The position numbers were made by a program, and so were the translations under genes. Shown here one piece after another: positions 1 to 8,121 of a stretch of DNA of 64,000 nt (position 1 is the stretch's first letter; each line of letters opens with the position of its first letter). The notes beneath the pieces are model-generated. The model had not been told where the DNA came from and searched no databases. It saw only the letters and a program-made list of their open reading frames with translations. The stretch spans positions 3,859,501 to 3,923,500 of the forward strand of contig NZ_AP014946.1 of NCBI RefSeq assembly GCF_002355335.1, written 5' to 3'. The stretch comes from Variibacter gotjawalensis (GTDB taxonomy: Bacteria > Pseudomonadota > Alphaproteobacteria > Rhizobiales > Xanthobacteraceae).

Positions 1-375
1 CTCGGGATCGCCGGAGACGAGCGGATGCCACCAGTAAAGATCGCGTCCTTCGGCGACGAGACGATAGGCGCAGCTCGGCGGCAACCAGCCGATCTCGCCG
101 ACCACATCCGGCGTCAGCCGCACGCAATCGGAGACGAGTTTGGTCCGGCCCGGATAATTCTTGCAGCGGCAACTCTGCGCGTCGAGCAGGCGGCAACCGA
201 TATCCGTGAAATAGATATCTGGGTTCGGCGTTTCGCCGGAGACCACCGGCTCGTCATCGAGGTCTTCCTCGATCTTGACGAGGCAGCAGCGGCCACAGCC
301 GTCGCACAGGCTTTCCCATTCGGCCTGCGACAGCTCGTGCAACGTCTTCGTGCGCCAAAAAGGTTCGTCCGCCAT
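1..375 (-). CDS. YcgN/UPF0260 family cysteine-cluster protein, 3' end cut by window edge
   Basis: Translating the minus strand from the ATG at 375 gives 125 codons open to the window edge. The protein begins [20 protein letters not shown] and has the cluster [11 protein letters not shown], followed by further cysteines in [17 protein letters not shown] and DCVRLTP. This spacing is typical of the YcgN (UPF0260) family, which resembles the YkgJ zinc/iron cysteine-cluster proteins; its biochemical role is not established. Usual family length is about 150 residues, so roughly the last fifth is missing. It follows gabD on the same strand after a 44-base gap, and a perfect inverted repeat covers its start codon. 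Confidence 0.85.
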   Translation of the reverse strand, partial: MADEPFWRTKTLHELSQAEWESLCDGCGRCCLVKIEEDLDDEPVVSGETPNPDIYFTDIGCRLLDAQSCRCKNYPGRTKLVSDCVRLTPDVVGEIGWLPPSCAYRLVAEGRDLYWWHPLVSGDPE

Positions 376-398
376 GAGCGCTATCTAACGCTCATGGC
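371..398. repeat. Perfect 10-bp inverted repeat over the YcgN start codon
   Basis: GCCATGAGCG at 371-380 and CGCTCATGGC at 389-398 are exact reverse complements around an 8-base loop. The right arm on the minus strand contains the ATG of the YcgN-type gene. No run of T follows on either strand, so it is not a typical terminator. It could hide the start codon in an RNA hairpin or be a protein site. Confidence 0.6.
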
Positions 399-419
399 GG
401 CGTTATGCGAGCCGCAAAA

Positions 420-1910
420 TCAGTTCGGCGATATCGATAGGCAGAGATACTTCATCTCGACATAGTCATCGATGCCGTATTTCGAGCCTTCGCGGCCTTG
501 GCCCGATTGCTTGATGCCGCCGAACGGCGCAACTTCGGTCGAGATCAGCCCCGTATTGATGCCGACCATGCCGTATTCCAACGCCTCGGCGACGCGGAAG
601 ATCTTCGACATATCGCGCGCGTAGAAATAAGACGCGAGGCCGAATTCTGTGTTGTTGGCCATCTCGATCACCTCCGCTTCGGTCTCGAAGCGGAACAGCG
701 GCGCCACCGGGCCGAACGTCTCCTCGCGCGCCACCTTCATGTCGCGCGTCACGCCCGTCAGCACCGTCGGCTGGAAGAACAAGCCGCCGCGCGCATCGCG
801 CTTGCCGCCGAGCGCGATCTTCGCGCCCTTCTCGACCGCATCGCCGATATGCTCCTCGACCTTCGCGAGCGCATTCGCGTCGATCAGCGGCCCCGCCGTC
901 ACGCCCTCTTCGAAGCCGTCGCCGACTTTCATCGCCGCGACCTTCTTGGCCAGCTTCTCGGCGAACTGATCGTAGACGCCGGACTGCACGTAGAGCCGGT
1001 TGGCGCAGACGCAGGTCTGGCCGTTGTTGCGATATTTCGAGATCATCGCGCCTTCAACGGCCGCGTCGATATCCGCATCGTCGAACACGATGAACGGCGC
1101 GTTGCCGCCGAGCTCGAGGCCGAGCTTCATGATCTGATCTGCGCCCTGCTTCATCAGGATGCGGCCGACTTCGGTCGAGCCCGTGAAGGTCAGTTTGCGC
1201 ACCTTCTCGTTCTCGGTGAACTCCTTGCCGATATCCGACGACGTCTTCGACAGGATGACGTTGAAGATGCCGGCCGGCAGACCCGCGCGCTCCGCGATCA
1301 CCGCGAGCGCGACGACGGAGAGCGGCGTTTCCTTCGCGGGCTTCGACACCATCGCGCAGCCCGCCGCCAGCGCAGGCGCGAACTTGCGCGCCAACATCGC
1401 GTTCGGGAAATTCCACGGCGTGATCGCACCGACAACGCCGACCGGCTGGCGGATCACGATGATGCGCTTGTCCGGCTGATGACCCGGAATGGTGTCGCCG
1501 TAAACGCGCTTCGCCTCTTCGCCGAACCACTCGACATACGACGCGCCGTACAAAATCTCACCCTTCGCTTCGGCGAACGGCTTGCCCATCTCGGTCGTCA
1601 GGATCGTCGCAAGATCGTCCGCATTCGCGACCATGAGATCGTAGATCTTGCGCAGGATCGCCGCGCGCTCCTTGCCGGTTTTCGCCGCCCACGCCTTCTG
1701 CGCCGTGTAGGCAAAATCGATCGCTCGCGCCGTCTCGGCGCGGCCGAGATCCGGCAGCGACGCGATAACGTCGCCGGTCGACGGGTTGGTCACGTCGAAG
1801 CTTTTGCCGCTGTCGCTCTTCGCGACCCATTCGCCGCCGACATACGCCTTGGCGACCACCAGCGACGGGTCTTTGAGTTTGCCCAGCAGCTTGTCCGAAA
1901 TGCTCATCAT
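420..1910 (-). CDS. gabD: NAD(P)-dependent succinate-semialdehyde dehydrogenase
   Basis: Oxidises succinate semialdehyde to succinate, the second step of the GABA shunt, in the cytoplasm. The 496-residue protein has the aldehyde dehydrogenase landmarks in order: ITPWNFPNAMLARK, the cofactor loop FTGSTEVGR, the general-base segment LELGGNAPFIV, and the catalytic cysteine in GQTCVCANR. The C-terminus KQSGQGREGSKYGIDDYVE matches the GabD class. The start has tandem ATGs at 1910 and 1907 behind AAGGAG at 1915-1920; 1907 has the better spacing. The stop of gabT (TGA, 1912-1910) overlaps the first ATG by one base, so the two genes are translationally coupled. The reading frame extends further upstream, but only inside gabT. 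Confidence 0.95.
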   Translation of the reverse strand: MMSISDKLLGKLKDPSLVVAKAYVGGEWVAKSDSGKSFDVTNPSTGDVIASLPDLGRAETARAIDFAYTAQKAWAAKTGKERAAILRKIYDLMVANADDLATILTTEMGKPFAEAKGEILYGASYVEWFGEEAKRVYGDTIPGHQPDKRIIVIRQPVGVVGAITPWNFPNAMLARKFAPALAAGCAMVSKPAKETPLSVVALAVIAERAGLPAGIFNVILSKTSSDIGKEFTENEKVRKLTFTGSTEVGRILMKQGADQIMKLGLELGGNAPFIVFDDADIDAAVEGAMISKYRNNGQTCVCANRLYVQSGVYDQFAEKLAKKVAAMKVGDGFEEGVTAGPLIDANALAKVEEHIGDAVEKGAKIALGGKRDARGGLFFQPTVLTGVTRDMKVAREETFGPVAPLFRFETEAEVIEMANNTEFGLASYFYARDMSKIFRVAEALEYGMVGINTGLISTEVAPFGGIKQSGQGREGSKYGIDDYVEMKYLCLSISPN

Positions 1911-3190
1911 CAAACTCCTTGTGCGCAATCGCGCAGCGTCTCTTCGAGGATATCGAGCGCTTCCCCGAAGACTTTGTCTTCGATCGTCAGCGGCGCGAGG
2001 AACCGCACCACGTTGCCGTACACGCCGCAAGTGAGAAGGATCAGCCCCTTCTCCAGCGCCTTTTCGCGCACGCCGTTGGTGAACGCCGCGTCGGGCGCTC
2101 CGGTTTCGGGATTATTGAACTCCACCGCAATCATAAATCCGAGGCCGCGAATATCCGCGATCTGCGGCGCGACATTCGTCAGCGTTTTCAGCCGCTGCTT
2201 CAGACGCACGCCGAGCTCCTCGGCGCGCGCGCAAAGTCCTTCTTCCTCGATCAGGTCGAGCACAGCATTGCCGGCCGCGATCCCGATCGGGTTGCCGCCA
2301 TACGTACCGCCGAGACCGCCGGGATTTGGCGCATCCATGACATCTGCGCGGCCCGTCACGGCCGCGATCGGGAAACCGCCGCCGAGACCTTTCGCCATCG
2401 TCGTGATGTCGGCCGCAACGCCGAAATGCTCCATCGCGAACAGCTTGCCGGTGCGGGCGAAACCGGTCTGCACCTCGTCGGCGATCAGCAGAATGCCGTG
2501 CTGGTCCGCGACTTCGCGCAGCTTGCGCATGAAGGCCAGCGGCACGTCGTAGAAGCCGCCCTCGCCCTGCACCGGCTCAACGATGAAGGCCGCAACGCGC
2601 GAAGGATCGACATCGGCCTTGAACAGTTTGTCGAGTGCAGCGAACGCGTCATCGTCCGACGTGCCGTGCAGCGCGACCGGGAACGGCAGATGGAATACGT
2701 CCGGCATCATCGCGCCGAACCCGGCTTTGTAAGGCTGCACCTTGCCGGTCAGCGTCATGCCCATGAAGGTGCGGCCGTGGAACGCGCCCGAAAACGCGAT
2801 GACGGCAGAACGCTTCGTCGCCGCGCGCGCGATCTTGATCGCATTCTCGACAGCTTCCGCGCCGGTCGTCACGAACACGGTCTTCTTCGGAAAATCGCCC
2901 GGCACGGCTTTGTTCAGGCGCTCGGCGAGTTCGACGTAATTCGCATACGGCACGACCTGGTGGCAGGTGTGCGTGAATTGATCGAGCTGCGCCTTCACGG
3001 CCTCGATAACCTTGGGATGCCGATGGCCCGTGTTCACGACCGCGATGCCCGCCGCGAAATCGATGTAGCGGCGGCCCTCGACGTCCCACAGCTCGGCATT
3101 TTGAGCTTTCGCGGCGAAAATCTGCGTGGTCACTCCGACGCCGCGCGAGATTGCTTCCGCGCGCCTAGTGGCTAATTCGTTGTTGAGCAT
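1910..3190 (-). CDS. gabT: 4-aminobutyrate--2-oxoglutarate transaminase
   Basis: A PLP enzyme moving the amino group of GABA to 2-oxoglutarate, producing succinate semialdehyde for the overlapping gabD product. The 426-residue protein has class-III aminotransferase features: FVTTGAEAVENAIKIARAAT, the cofactor aspartate in LIADEVQTGFARTGK, the Schiff-base lysine in TMAKGLGGGFP, and GGTYGGNPI. GGAG at 3198-3201 lies 7 bases before the ATG at 3190. It is the first gene of the gabTD unit, transcribed away from the MerR/XRE/cupin regulator gene across a gap of about 115-140 bp. Confidence 0.95.
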   Translation of the reverse strand: MLNNELATRRAEAISRGVGVTTQIFAAKAQNAELWDVEGRRYIDFAAGIAVVNTGHRHPKVIEAVKAQLDQFTHTCHQVVPYANYVELAERLNKAVPGDFPKKTVFVTTGAEAVENAIKIARAATKRSAVIAFSGAFHGRTFMGMTLTGKVQPYKAGFGAMMPDVFHLPFPVALHGTSDDDAFAALDKLFKADVDPSRVAAFIVEPVQGEGGFYDVPLAFMRKLREVADQHGILLIADEVQTGFARTGKLFAMEHFGVAADITTMAKGLGGGFPIAAVTGRADVMDAPNPGGLGGTYGGNPIGIAAGNAVLDLIEEEGLCARAEELGVRLKQRLKTLTNVAPQIADIRGLGFMIAVEFNNPETGAPDAAFTNGVREKALEKGLILLTCGVYGNVVRFLAPLTIEDKVFGEALDILEETLRDCAQGV

Positions 3191-3235
3191 GGGTTTTCTC
3201 CGATGAAAAGGCTTTGACCAAACGCGTCGATGAAT

Positions 3236-3275
3236 TAAACATATTTCTTACATTTTTTCTGCAGACTTACAAGAT
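3236..3275. promoter_or_regulatory. AT-rich control region between gabT and its divergent regulator
   Basis: The gap between gabT and the regulator has a low-GC core with the hexamer CTTACA repeated in direct orientation at 3247-3252 and 3266-3271, start to start 19 bases apart, separated by a T-run. Placement between divergent genes suggests operator and promoter function. No experimentally known site was recognised. Confidence 0.35.
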
Positions 3276-3328
3276 GCCTATCGGGCCGGGAATCTCGTAG
3301 GAGGGTGATCGAGAGAGATCGCGTCGCG

Positions 3329-4132
3329 ATGACAGACACGCAGTTCAAAATCGCCGAAGCCGCCAAGATGGCCGGGGTGTCCGCTTCGACCCTCCGCCTG
3401 TGGGAGCAGCAGGGTTTGGTCGAGCCGATCCGCACCGTGTCGGGCCAACGGCTTTACGATGCGCCGCTAATCGCGCGGCTGAAGACGATCGCGTGGCTCC
3501 GCAGCGAAAAAGGTCTCAACCCGGCCGCCATCCGCGAAAATCTGAGCGAGAACCGCGAAGCGCCCCCGAGCGCCCCCGTTTCGCCCGACGTCGCGATGGG
3601 CGCTCGCGTTCGCCACCTGCGCCGGAGCAAGGGGACAACGCTCGAAGCCGCGGCGGTCGCGACCGGCGTCCCCGTCTCTGCCCTTTCGACATTCGAGCGT
3701 ACTTCGCAGGGGCTTTCGCTCACCTCGCTGCACGCCGTCGCGCGGTTCCTCGATACGACAATCGCGGCCCTGAGCGGCAACGAGAACCCGAGCGATGGCG
3801 AATCCGTTGTCCGCAAAGACGCGTGGCAGAGCTGGCCGCCTACTTCTTCGGGCGTAACGATCCAGACCTTGGCCGACGGCAACCGGCAGATGGAGTGCCA
3901 TCGCTTCGTCCTTGCCCGCGGCGCGTCCAGCGAAGGCGCCTACCAGCACGCCGGCGAGGAGTTTCTCCACGTCCTCTCCGGCAGCATGGAAATCGTTCTC
4001 GACGGCGACCGCTTCTTTAATCTGGGATCGGGCGATAGCTTCTATTTCGAAAGCTCGAAATCGCATGCGTGGCGCAATACCGCCGACGGCGAGACCGTGC
4101 TGTTGTGGATCAACACCCCCGCGACCTTCTGA
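3329..4132 (+). CDS. Transcriptional regulator with MerR-like HTH, XRE-like HTH and cupin domain
   Basis: 267 residues from the ATG at 3329; an in-frame GTG at 3305 would add eight. Residues about 5-70 are a MerR-type helix-turn-helix (KIAEAAKMAGVSASTLRLWE, then a QRLYD wing). Residues about 90-150 look like an XRE/HTH_3 domain (VRHLRRSKGTTLEAAAVATG). Residues about 185-265 are a cupin_2 sensor barrel (QHAGEEFLHVLSGSMEIVLD). XRE-cupin proteins such as PuuR act on amine and GABA pathways, so divergence from gabTD suggests it controls them and itself. The extra MerR module is unusual. Ligand and whether it activates or represses are not visible. Confidence 0.85.
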   Translation: MTDTQFKIAEAAKMAGVSASTLRLWEQQGLVEPIRTVSGQRLYDAPLIARLKTIAWLRSEKGLNPAAIRENLSENREAPPSAPVSPDVAMGARVRHLRRSKGTTLEAAAVATGVPVSALSTFERTSQGLSLTSLHAVARFLDTTIAALSGNENPSDGESVVRKDAWQSWPPTSSGVTIQTLADGNRQMECHRFVLARGASSEGAYQHAGEEFLHVLSGSMEIVLDGDRFFNLGSGDSFYFESSKSHAWRNTADGETVLLWINTPATF

Positions 4133-4160
4133 CCATTTTCCTAGCCATATCCTTCGGCGC

Positions 4161-4211
4161 TGGTCATCCCGGTCGAGCGACGCGCTCGAGGCGCGAGGGC
4201 CGGGATGACCA
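4161..4211. repeat. Repeat family A, short copy
   Basis: TGGTCATCCCGG at 4161-4172 and CCGGGATGACCA at 4200-4211 form perfect 12-bp inverted arms around a GC-rich centre with another small palindrome (GAGCG/CGCTC). This is the compact form of a repeat that recurs at 13253, 19063, 41936 and 43145. It lies between a stop codon and the next gene. Confidence 0.85.
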
Positions 4212-4274
4212 CGGAGGTTGCCGGGCCCGCGAAAACACATTCACTACAGCCTACGGTAGTAATGGCCTGATCGT

Positions 4275-4302
4275 GCCCGTTCGGCTAAAAGAGTGAACGG
4301 GC
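4275..4302. repeat. Inverted repeat upstream of the penicillin-binding protein gene
   Basis: GCCCGTTC at 4275-4282 pairs exactly with GAACGGGC at 4295-4302 across a 12-base loop. It has no T-run, so it is a weak terminator candidate for the regulator gene or a site in the leader of the next gene. Confidence 0.45.
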
Positions 4303-4395
4303 CGTAAACCGGCAGGTGACAAAACGGGCGGATCGGGCGAGATATCGCCTTGTTCCTACGGCTTAGTTTGCCCAAGGCAATGTGAGAAGAGTTCG

Positions 4396-6600
4396 GTGAA
4401 TACACCGTCGTGGAAAGAGAAGATCGGGCGATTTTTCCTCGACCTCGACGCGCGCGTCGATTCTCTCGTGTTCCAATCCGGCCGCGGCCTCGGCGAGAGC
4501 TATGAGCGCTTCTCGATTTTCATGGATCGCTTCCATGTCGCGGGCTTCAAGCGCTTCCTCACCGAAGGCTTTTCGGAAGCCGCAACGTTGGGCACCGTCG
4601 GCCTCCTCGTCCTGCTCACGCTCGCCGGCCCCGCCTTCCGCGAAACGTCCGACGAAGACTGGCTGAAGAAATCCGAACTCGCGGTCACATTCCTGGATCG
4701 CTACGGCAACGAAGTGGGCTCGCGCGGAATACGGCATAACGATTCCGTGCCGCTCGAAGAATTTCCCGATCATCTGATCAAGGCCGTGCTCGCGACCGAG
4801 GACCGCCGCTTCTACGAACATTTCGGCATCGACATTGCGGGCACCGCGCGCGCCTTCACGGCGAATGCGCGCGCCGGCGGCGTCGTGCAAGGCGGCTCGT
4901 CTATCACACAGCAGCTTGCAAAAAATCTCTTCCTCTCCAACGAGCGCACGATCGAGCGCAAAGTGAAGGAAGCATTCCTCGCGCTGTGGCTCGAGACCCG
5001 CCTCACCAAGAACCAGATTCTCAAACTCTATCTCGACCGCGCCTACATGGGCGGCGGCACTTTCGGCGTCGATGCCGCCGCGCAGTATTACTTCGGTAAG
5101 TCCGCGCGCGAAGTGAGTCTCGCCGAAGCCGCGATGCTCGCCGGTCTCTTCAAAGCGCCGACGCGTTTTGCGCCACACGTGAACTTGCCGGCAGCGCGCG
5201 CCCGCGCCTCCGTCGTGCTCGACAATCTCGTCGAAGCCGGCTTCATGACGGAAGGCCAAGTCTTCGGCGCACGCCGTGGTCCCGCAACGGCAGTCGATCG
5301 CCGCGACGAACGTTCCCCGAATTACTATCTCGACTGGGCCTTCGACGAGATGAAGAAGCTCGTCGACACTTTCCCGAAATCGATCATCGAACGCGTCTTC
5401 GTTGTCCGCACCGGCCTCGACGTGAACCTGCAGCGTGAAGCCGAAAACGCGGTCGAGAACTCGCTGCGCCAATACGGCCGCGAATACGGCGCGCGCCAAG
5501 CCGCTACCGTGCTGATGGATATCGACGGCACGGTGCGCGCGATGGTCGGCGGCCGTGATTACGGCTCAAGCCAGTTCAACCGCGCGACCGACGCGCTGCG
5601 TCAGCCGGGATCGTCGTTTAAGCCCTACGTCTACGCGGCTGCGTTCGAAGCCGGCATGAAGCCGACGCAGATCGTGCGCGACGAACCGATCTGCCTCGGC
5701 AACTGGTGCCCGCAGAACTACGGCCGTTCGTTCGCCGGCGCCGTCACGTTGACGCAAGCACTGGTGCGTTCGATCAACACCATTCCGGTTCGCCTCTCCG
5801 TCATGATCGGCGATACAGGTAGCGACATCGGCCGTGCGAAGTCGGGCCGCGCGAAGATCATCAAGCTCGCGCAGCGCATGGGCCTGCGCACGCCGCTTCC
5901 GGATTCCTCATCGCTACCGATCGGCGCCGCCGAAGTCACCGTGCTCGATCACACCGCCGCCTACACGGCCTTCCCGAACGGCGGCAAGGCCGCCGCCGCG
6001 CATGCGGTGCTCGAAGTCCGCAACGGCCTCGGCGAAGTCGTCTGGAGCTTTGCGAAAAACGGCAAGCGGCCCGAGCAAGTGATCAAGCAGCAGGTCGCGT
6101 CCGACATCAACGCGATCCTCAACAAAGCCGTCGAAGAAGGCACCGGCAAGCGCTCGATCCTCGACAGCGGCATCAAGTCGGCCGGCAAGACCGGCACGAC
6201 CAACGGTTATCGCGACGCCTGGTTTGTCGGCTACACGGGCAATTACGTCTGCGCCGTCTGGTTCGGCAACGACGACTACAGCCCGACCAACCGCATGACC
6301 GGCGGCTCGCTGCCCGCGATGACGTGGAAGCAGATCGTCGGCTACGCGCATCAGGGTGTCGAGGCAAAGCAATTGCTCGGAGTCACCGGCTCCAACCCGC
6401 CGGTCGTCGCGCAAGCGCCGGCCGAAACCGATCAGCCACAGTCGGTCCGCCCGGCCGTTCTCTCGCGCCGCGCGATCGATGTCCTGCAGCGCGTCGAGCG
6501 CCGCATCGACGAGGCCATGAAGACGACCGCCAACGACGCCGCCTCCATGCTGCCGTCCGAGAAGCCGGCACTTGCCGCCTCGACCGGCAGCAGGCAATGA
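4396..6600 (+). CDS. Class A penicillin-binding protein (transglycosylase/transpeptidase, PBP1a family)
   Basis: Polymerises and cross-links peptidoglycan at the outer face of the inner membrane. 734 residues from a GTG at 4396 preceded by GAGAAGA. One hydrophobic segment at about 70-90 anchors it. The glycosyltransferase-51 domain follows, with ATEDRRFYEHFGID, QGGSSITQQLAKNL and a KVKEAFLALWLE segment. The transpeptidase domain has the active-site SxxK in GSSFKPYVYAA, SxN in SINTIPVR and KTG in AGKTGTTNGYRDAW. The C-terminal tail is variable and low in complexity. It is monocistronic or leads into the DUF1214/DUF1254 genes 45 bases downstream. Confidence 0.95.
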   Translation: MNTPSWKEKIGRFFLDLDARVDSLVFQSGRGLGESYERFSIFMDRFHVAGFKRFLTEGFSEAATLGTVGLLVLLTLAGPAFRETSDEDWLKKSELAVTFLDRYGNEVGSRGIRHNDSVPLEEFPDHLIKAVLATEDRRFYEHFGIDIAGTARAFTANARAGGVVQGGSSITQQLAKNLFLSNERTIERKVKEAFLALWLETRLTKNQILKLYLDRAYMGGGTFGVDAAAQYYFGKSAREVSLAEAAMLAGLFKAPTRFAPHVNLPAARARASVVLDNLVEAGFMTEGQVFGARRGPATAVDRRDERSPNYYLDWAFDEMKKLVDTFPKSIIERVFVVRTGLDVNLQREAENAVENSLRQYGREYGARQAATVLMDIDGTVRAMVGGRDYGSSQFNRATDALRQPGSSFKPYVYAAAFEAGMKPTQIVRDEPICLGNWCPQNYGRSFAGAVTLTQALVRSINTIPVRLSVMIGDTGSDIGRAKSGRAKIIKLAQRMGLRTPLPDSSSLPIGAAEVTVLDHTAAYTAFPNGGKAAAAHAVLEVRNGLGEVVWSFAKNGKRPEQVIKQQVASDINAILNKAVEEGTGKRSILDSGIKSAGKTGTTNGYRDAWFVGYTGNYVCAVWFGNDDYSPTNRMTGGSLPAMTWKQIVGYAHQGVEAKQLLGVTGSNPPVVAQAPAETDQPQSVRPAVLSRRAIDVLQRVERRIDEAMKTTANDAASMLPSEKPALAASTGSRQ

Positions 6601-6645
6601 ATGTCCTGATCGTCGATAGATTCGACAGCATCACGGGATAGCGGC

Positions 6646-7218
6646 GTGCGGTTGCTCGCAAGCGTCATACTGGCTTTCACGCTGGCAACCTTCGCGGGGC
6701 TCGGCGCGACCTGGTACGCGACAACGCGCGGCGTCAGCTTCGGCACGATCGCGCTCGGCGCATGGGCCGCACATCCGAAATCCGGAACGCAGGATATCGA
6801 TCCCTACGCGCGCGCCGCCATCGCGCGCAGCGGCGAACTTCCGCTCGGCTCCGGCGATGGCGTGTCGTTCATGGCGAAATCGTCCGACGATGGCCGCAGG
6901 CTCGACGGCCGATGCGACGTCACCGTCTCGGGTTCGACACCGCTGGCGCGTTACTGGACGCTCACCGTGCATGACGCGCGCGGGCAAGTGATCGCCAATC
7001 TTCTCGGCCGCTACGGTTATACGAGCGCGGAGATCGGCCGCGCCGCCGACGGCCGCTTCGACATCGTGATTGCGCCGCGCGCCCGCGCCGGCAATTGGAT
7101 CCCGAGCGGCGAGGCCAACGAATATGTGCTCGTGCTGCGCCTCTACGACACGCCCGTCGGACTTTCGACCCGCAACCAACTTGAAATGCCGTCGATCAAG
7201 ATCGGAGGCTGCGCATGA
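6646..7218 (+). CDS. DUF1214 domain protein, membrane anchored
   Basis: 190 residues from a GTG start. One N-terminal membrane segment (VILAFTLATFAGLGATWYAT) is followed by a periplasmic DUF1214 domain with GSTPLARYWTLTVHD and LRLYDTPVGLS. The function is unknown; related domains occur fused behind DUF1254 in larger proteins. Here DUF1214 and DUF1254 are separate genes overlapping by 4 bases (ATGA), so they are probably made together and act as partners. The C-terminus ends with a cysteine, as does a nearby segment of the partner. Confidence 0.85.
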   Translation: MRLLASVILAFTLATFAGLGATWYATTRGVSFGTIALGAWAAHPKSGTQDIDPYARAAIARSGELPLGSGDGVSFMAKSSDDGRRLDGRCDVTVSGSTPLARYWTLTVHDARGQVIANLLGRYGYTSAEIGRAADGRFDIVIAPRARAGNWIPSGEANEYVLVLRLYDTPVGLSTRNQLEMPSIKIGGCA

Positions 7219-7766
7219 GGCGCATCGCCTTCCTGTTGATCGCGGGTCTGATCCTCGGCGGCATCGTGCATGTCGCGACCATCCTCGCCCTCCCCGCCAC
7301 CGCAACACGCAACGCCTTCGCGCGCATCGCGGCGATCACGGTGCCCAACAAAGTCGCGTTGCTGCCGCAGCCGGTGCCTGGCGAGACGATGCTGCCCTAC
7401 GTCGATCCGGCTTTCGCGACCGCCGTCTGCCGCTTCGATCTCGCACGCGGCCCGCTGAAAGTCCGCATGCCGATCACGGCCGCCTACGGCTCGCTGACCT
7501 TTTACAAAAACGACGGCACCGCCTTCTACGCGATCAACGATCGCGCGGCCGGTCGCCGTTTGGTCGAGCTGGATTTGATGACCGCCGAGCAGCGCAGCGC
7601 GCTTGAACTCGACGAAGACGAAACCGCGGCCGATCGTCTGATCGTGCAGTCGGTGGCCCCAACAGGGCTGATCGTGATGCGGGCGCTCGCCCCGGAGCCG
7701 AGCGCGTTGCCGATCGTGCGCGGCGCGCTCAGCGCGGCCGAATGCACGCAGCAACCCGCCAACTAA
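7215..7766 (+). CDS. DUF1254 domain protein, membrane anchored
   Basis: 183 residues beginning MRRIAFLLIAGLILGGIVHV, a membrane anchor or uncleaved signal, then a DUF1254-like domain (YVDPAFATAVCRFDLARGPL, YGSLTFYKNDGTAFYAIND). Its ATG overlaps the stop of the DUF1214 gene by four bases. Function unknown; acts outside the inner membrane by topology. Next gene is 355 bases away. Confidence 0.85.
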   Translation: MRRIAFLLIAGLILGGIVHVATILALPATATRNAFARIAAITVPNKVALLPQPVPGETMLPYVDPAFATAVCRFDLARGPLKVRMPITAAYGSLTFYKNDGTAFYAINDRAAGRRLVELDLMTAEQRSALELDEDETAADRLIVQSVAPTGLIVMRALAPEPSALPIVRGALSAAECTQQPAN

Positions 7767-8121
7767 TCGTCAGCGCCGTCCGTGACCGCTCGGCGTGCGC
7801 GCCGAAATTTCGTTCGGCCGCTCGACGCGGATGACCGGAAGTATCGTGACCGAAGCTTGCCCCAACGCACCGATGGCGGATGTCGCCGTAGACGCGACGC
7901 GCCTGTCGTTCGGGAACTTGATGATCGTGCCCATGATGCCCTCGCGGCGGGGGACAGCACGTTGTTACGACGAGATACGCTGAACCCGCCTGAACACCAG
8001 TTGGCGCCCGATGCGGTTAACGAGTCGTTACCGATTTCACGTTGATTGCAGGCGTGACTTTTCGGTCGCACAGGCGCCCGTCCCCGCAGGGTTAAGCCGA
8101 CGCTAACCGGATACGGATAAT
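7767..8121. other. Gap of 355 bases without a convincing gene
   Basis: Open frames here are short, basic and arginine/serine-rich on both strands and look like chance frames in GC-rich DNA. No terminator with a T-run, known repeat or RNA gene was recognised. The last 60 bases, with GGTTAA and CGCTAACC segments, probably hold the promoter of the DUF2336 gene. Confidence 0.5.

Noticed and set aside
498-2552. A 684-residue frame on the plus strand opposite gabD and gabT
   Set aside because: Arginine/alanine-rich antisense shadow of two well-supported genes; typical of GC-rich DNA.
7763-8071. Minus-strand frame of 102 codons in the gap before the DUF2336 gene
   Set aside because: Serine/arginine-rich without motif or ribosome-binding site; it overlaps the end of the DUF1254 gene.
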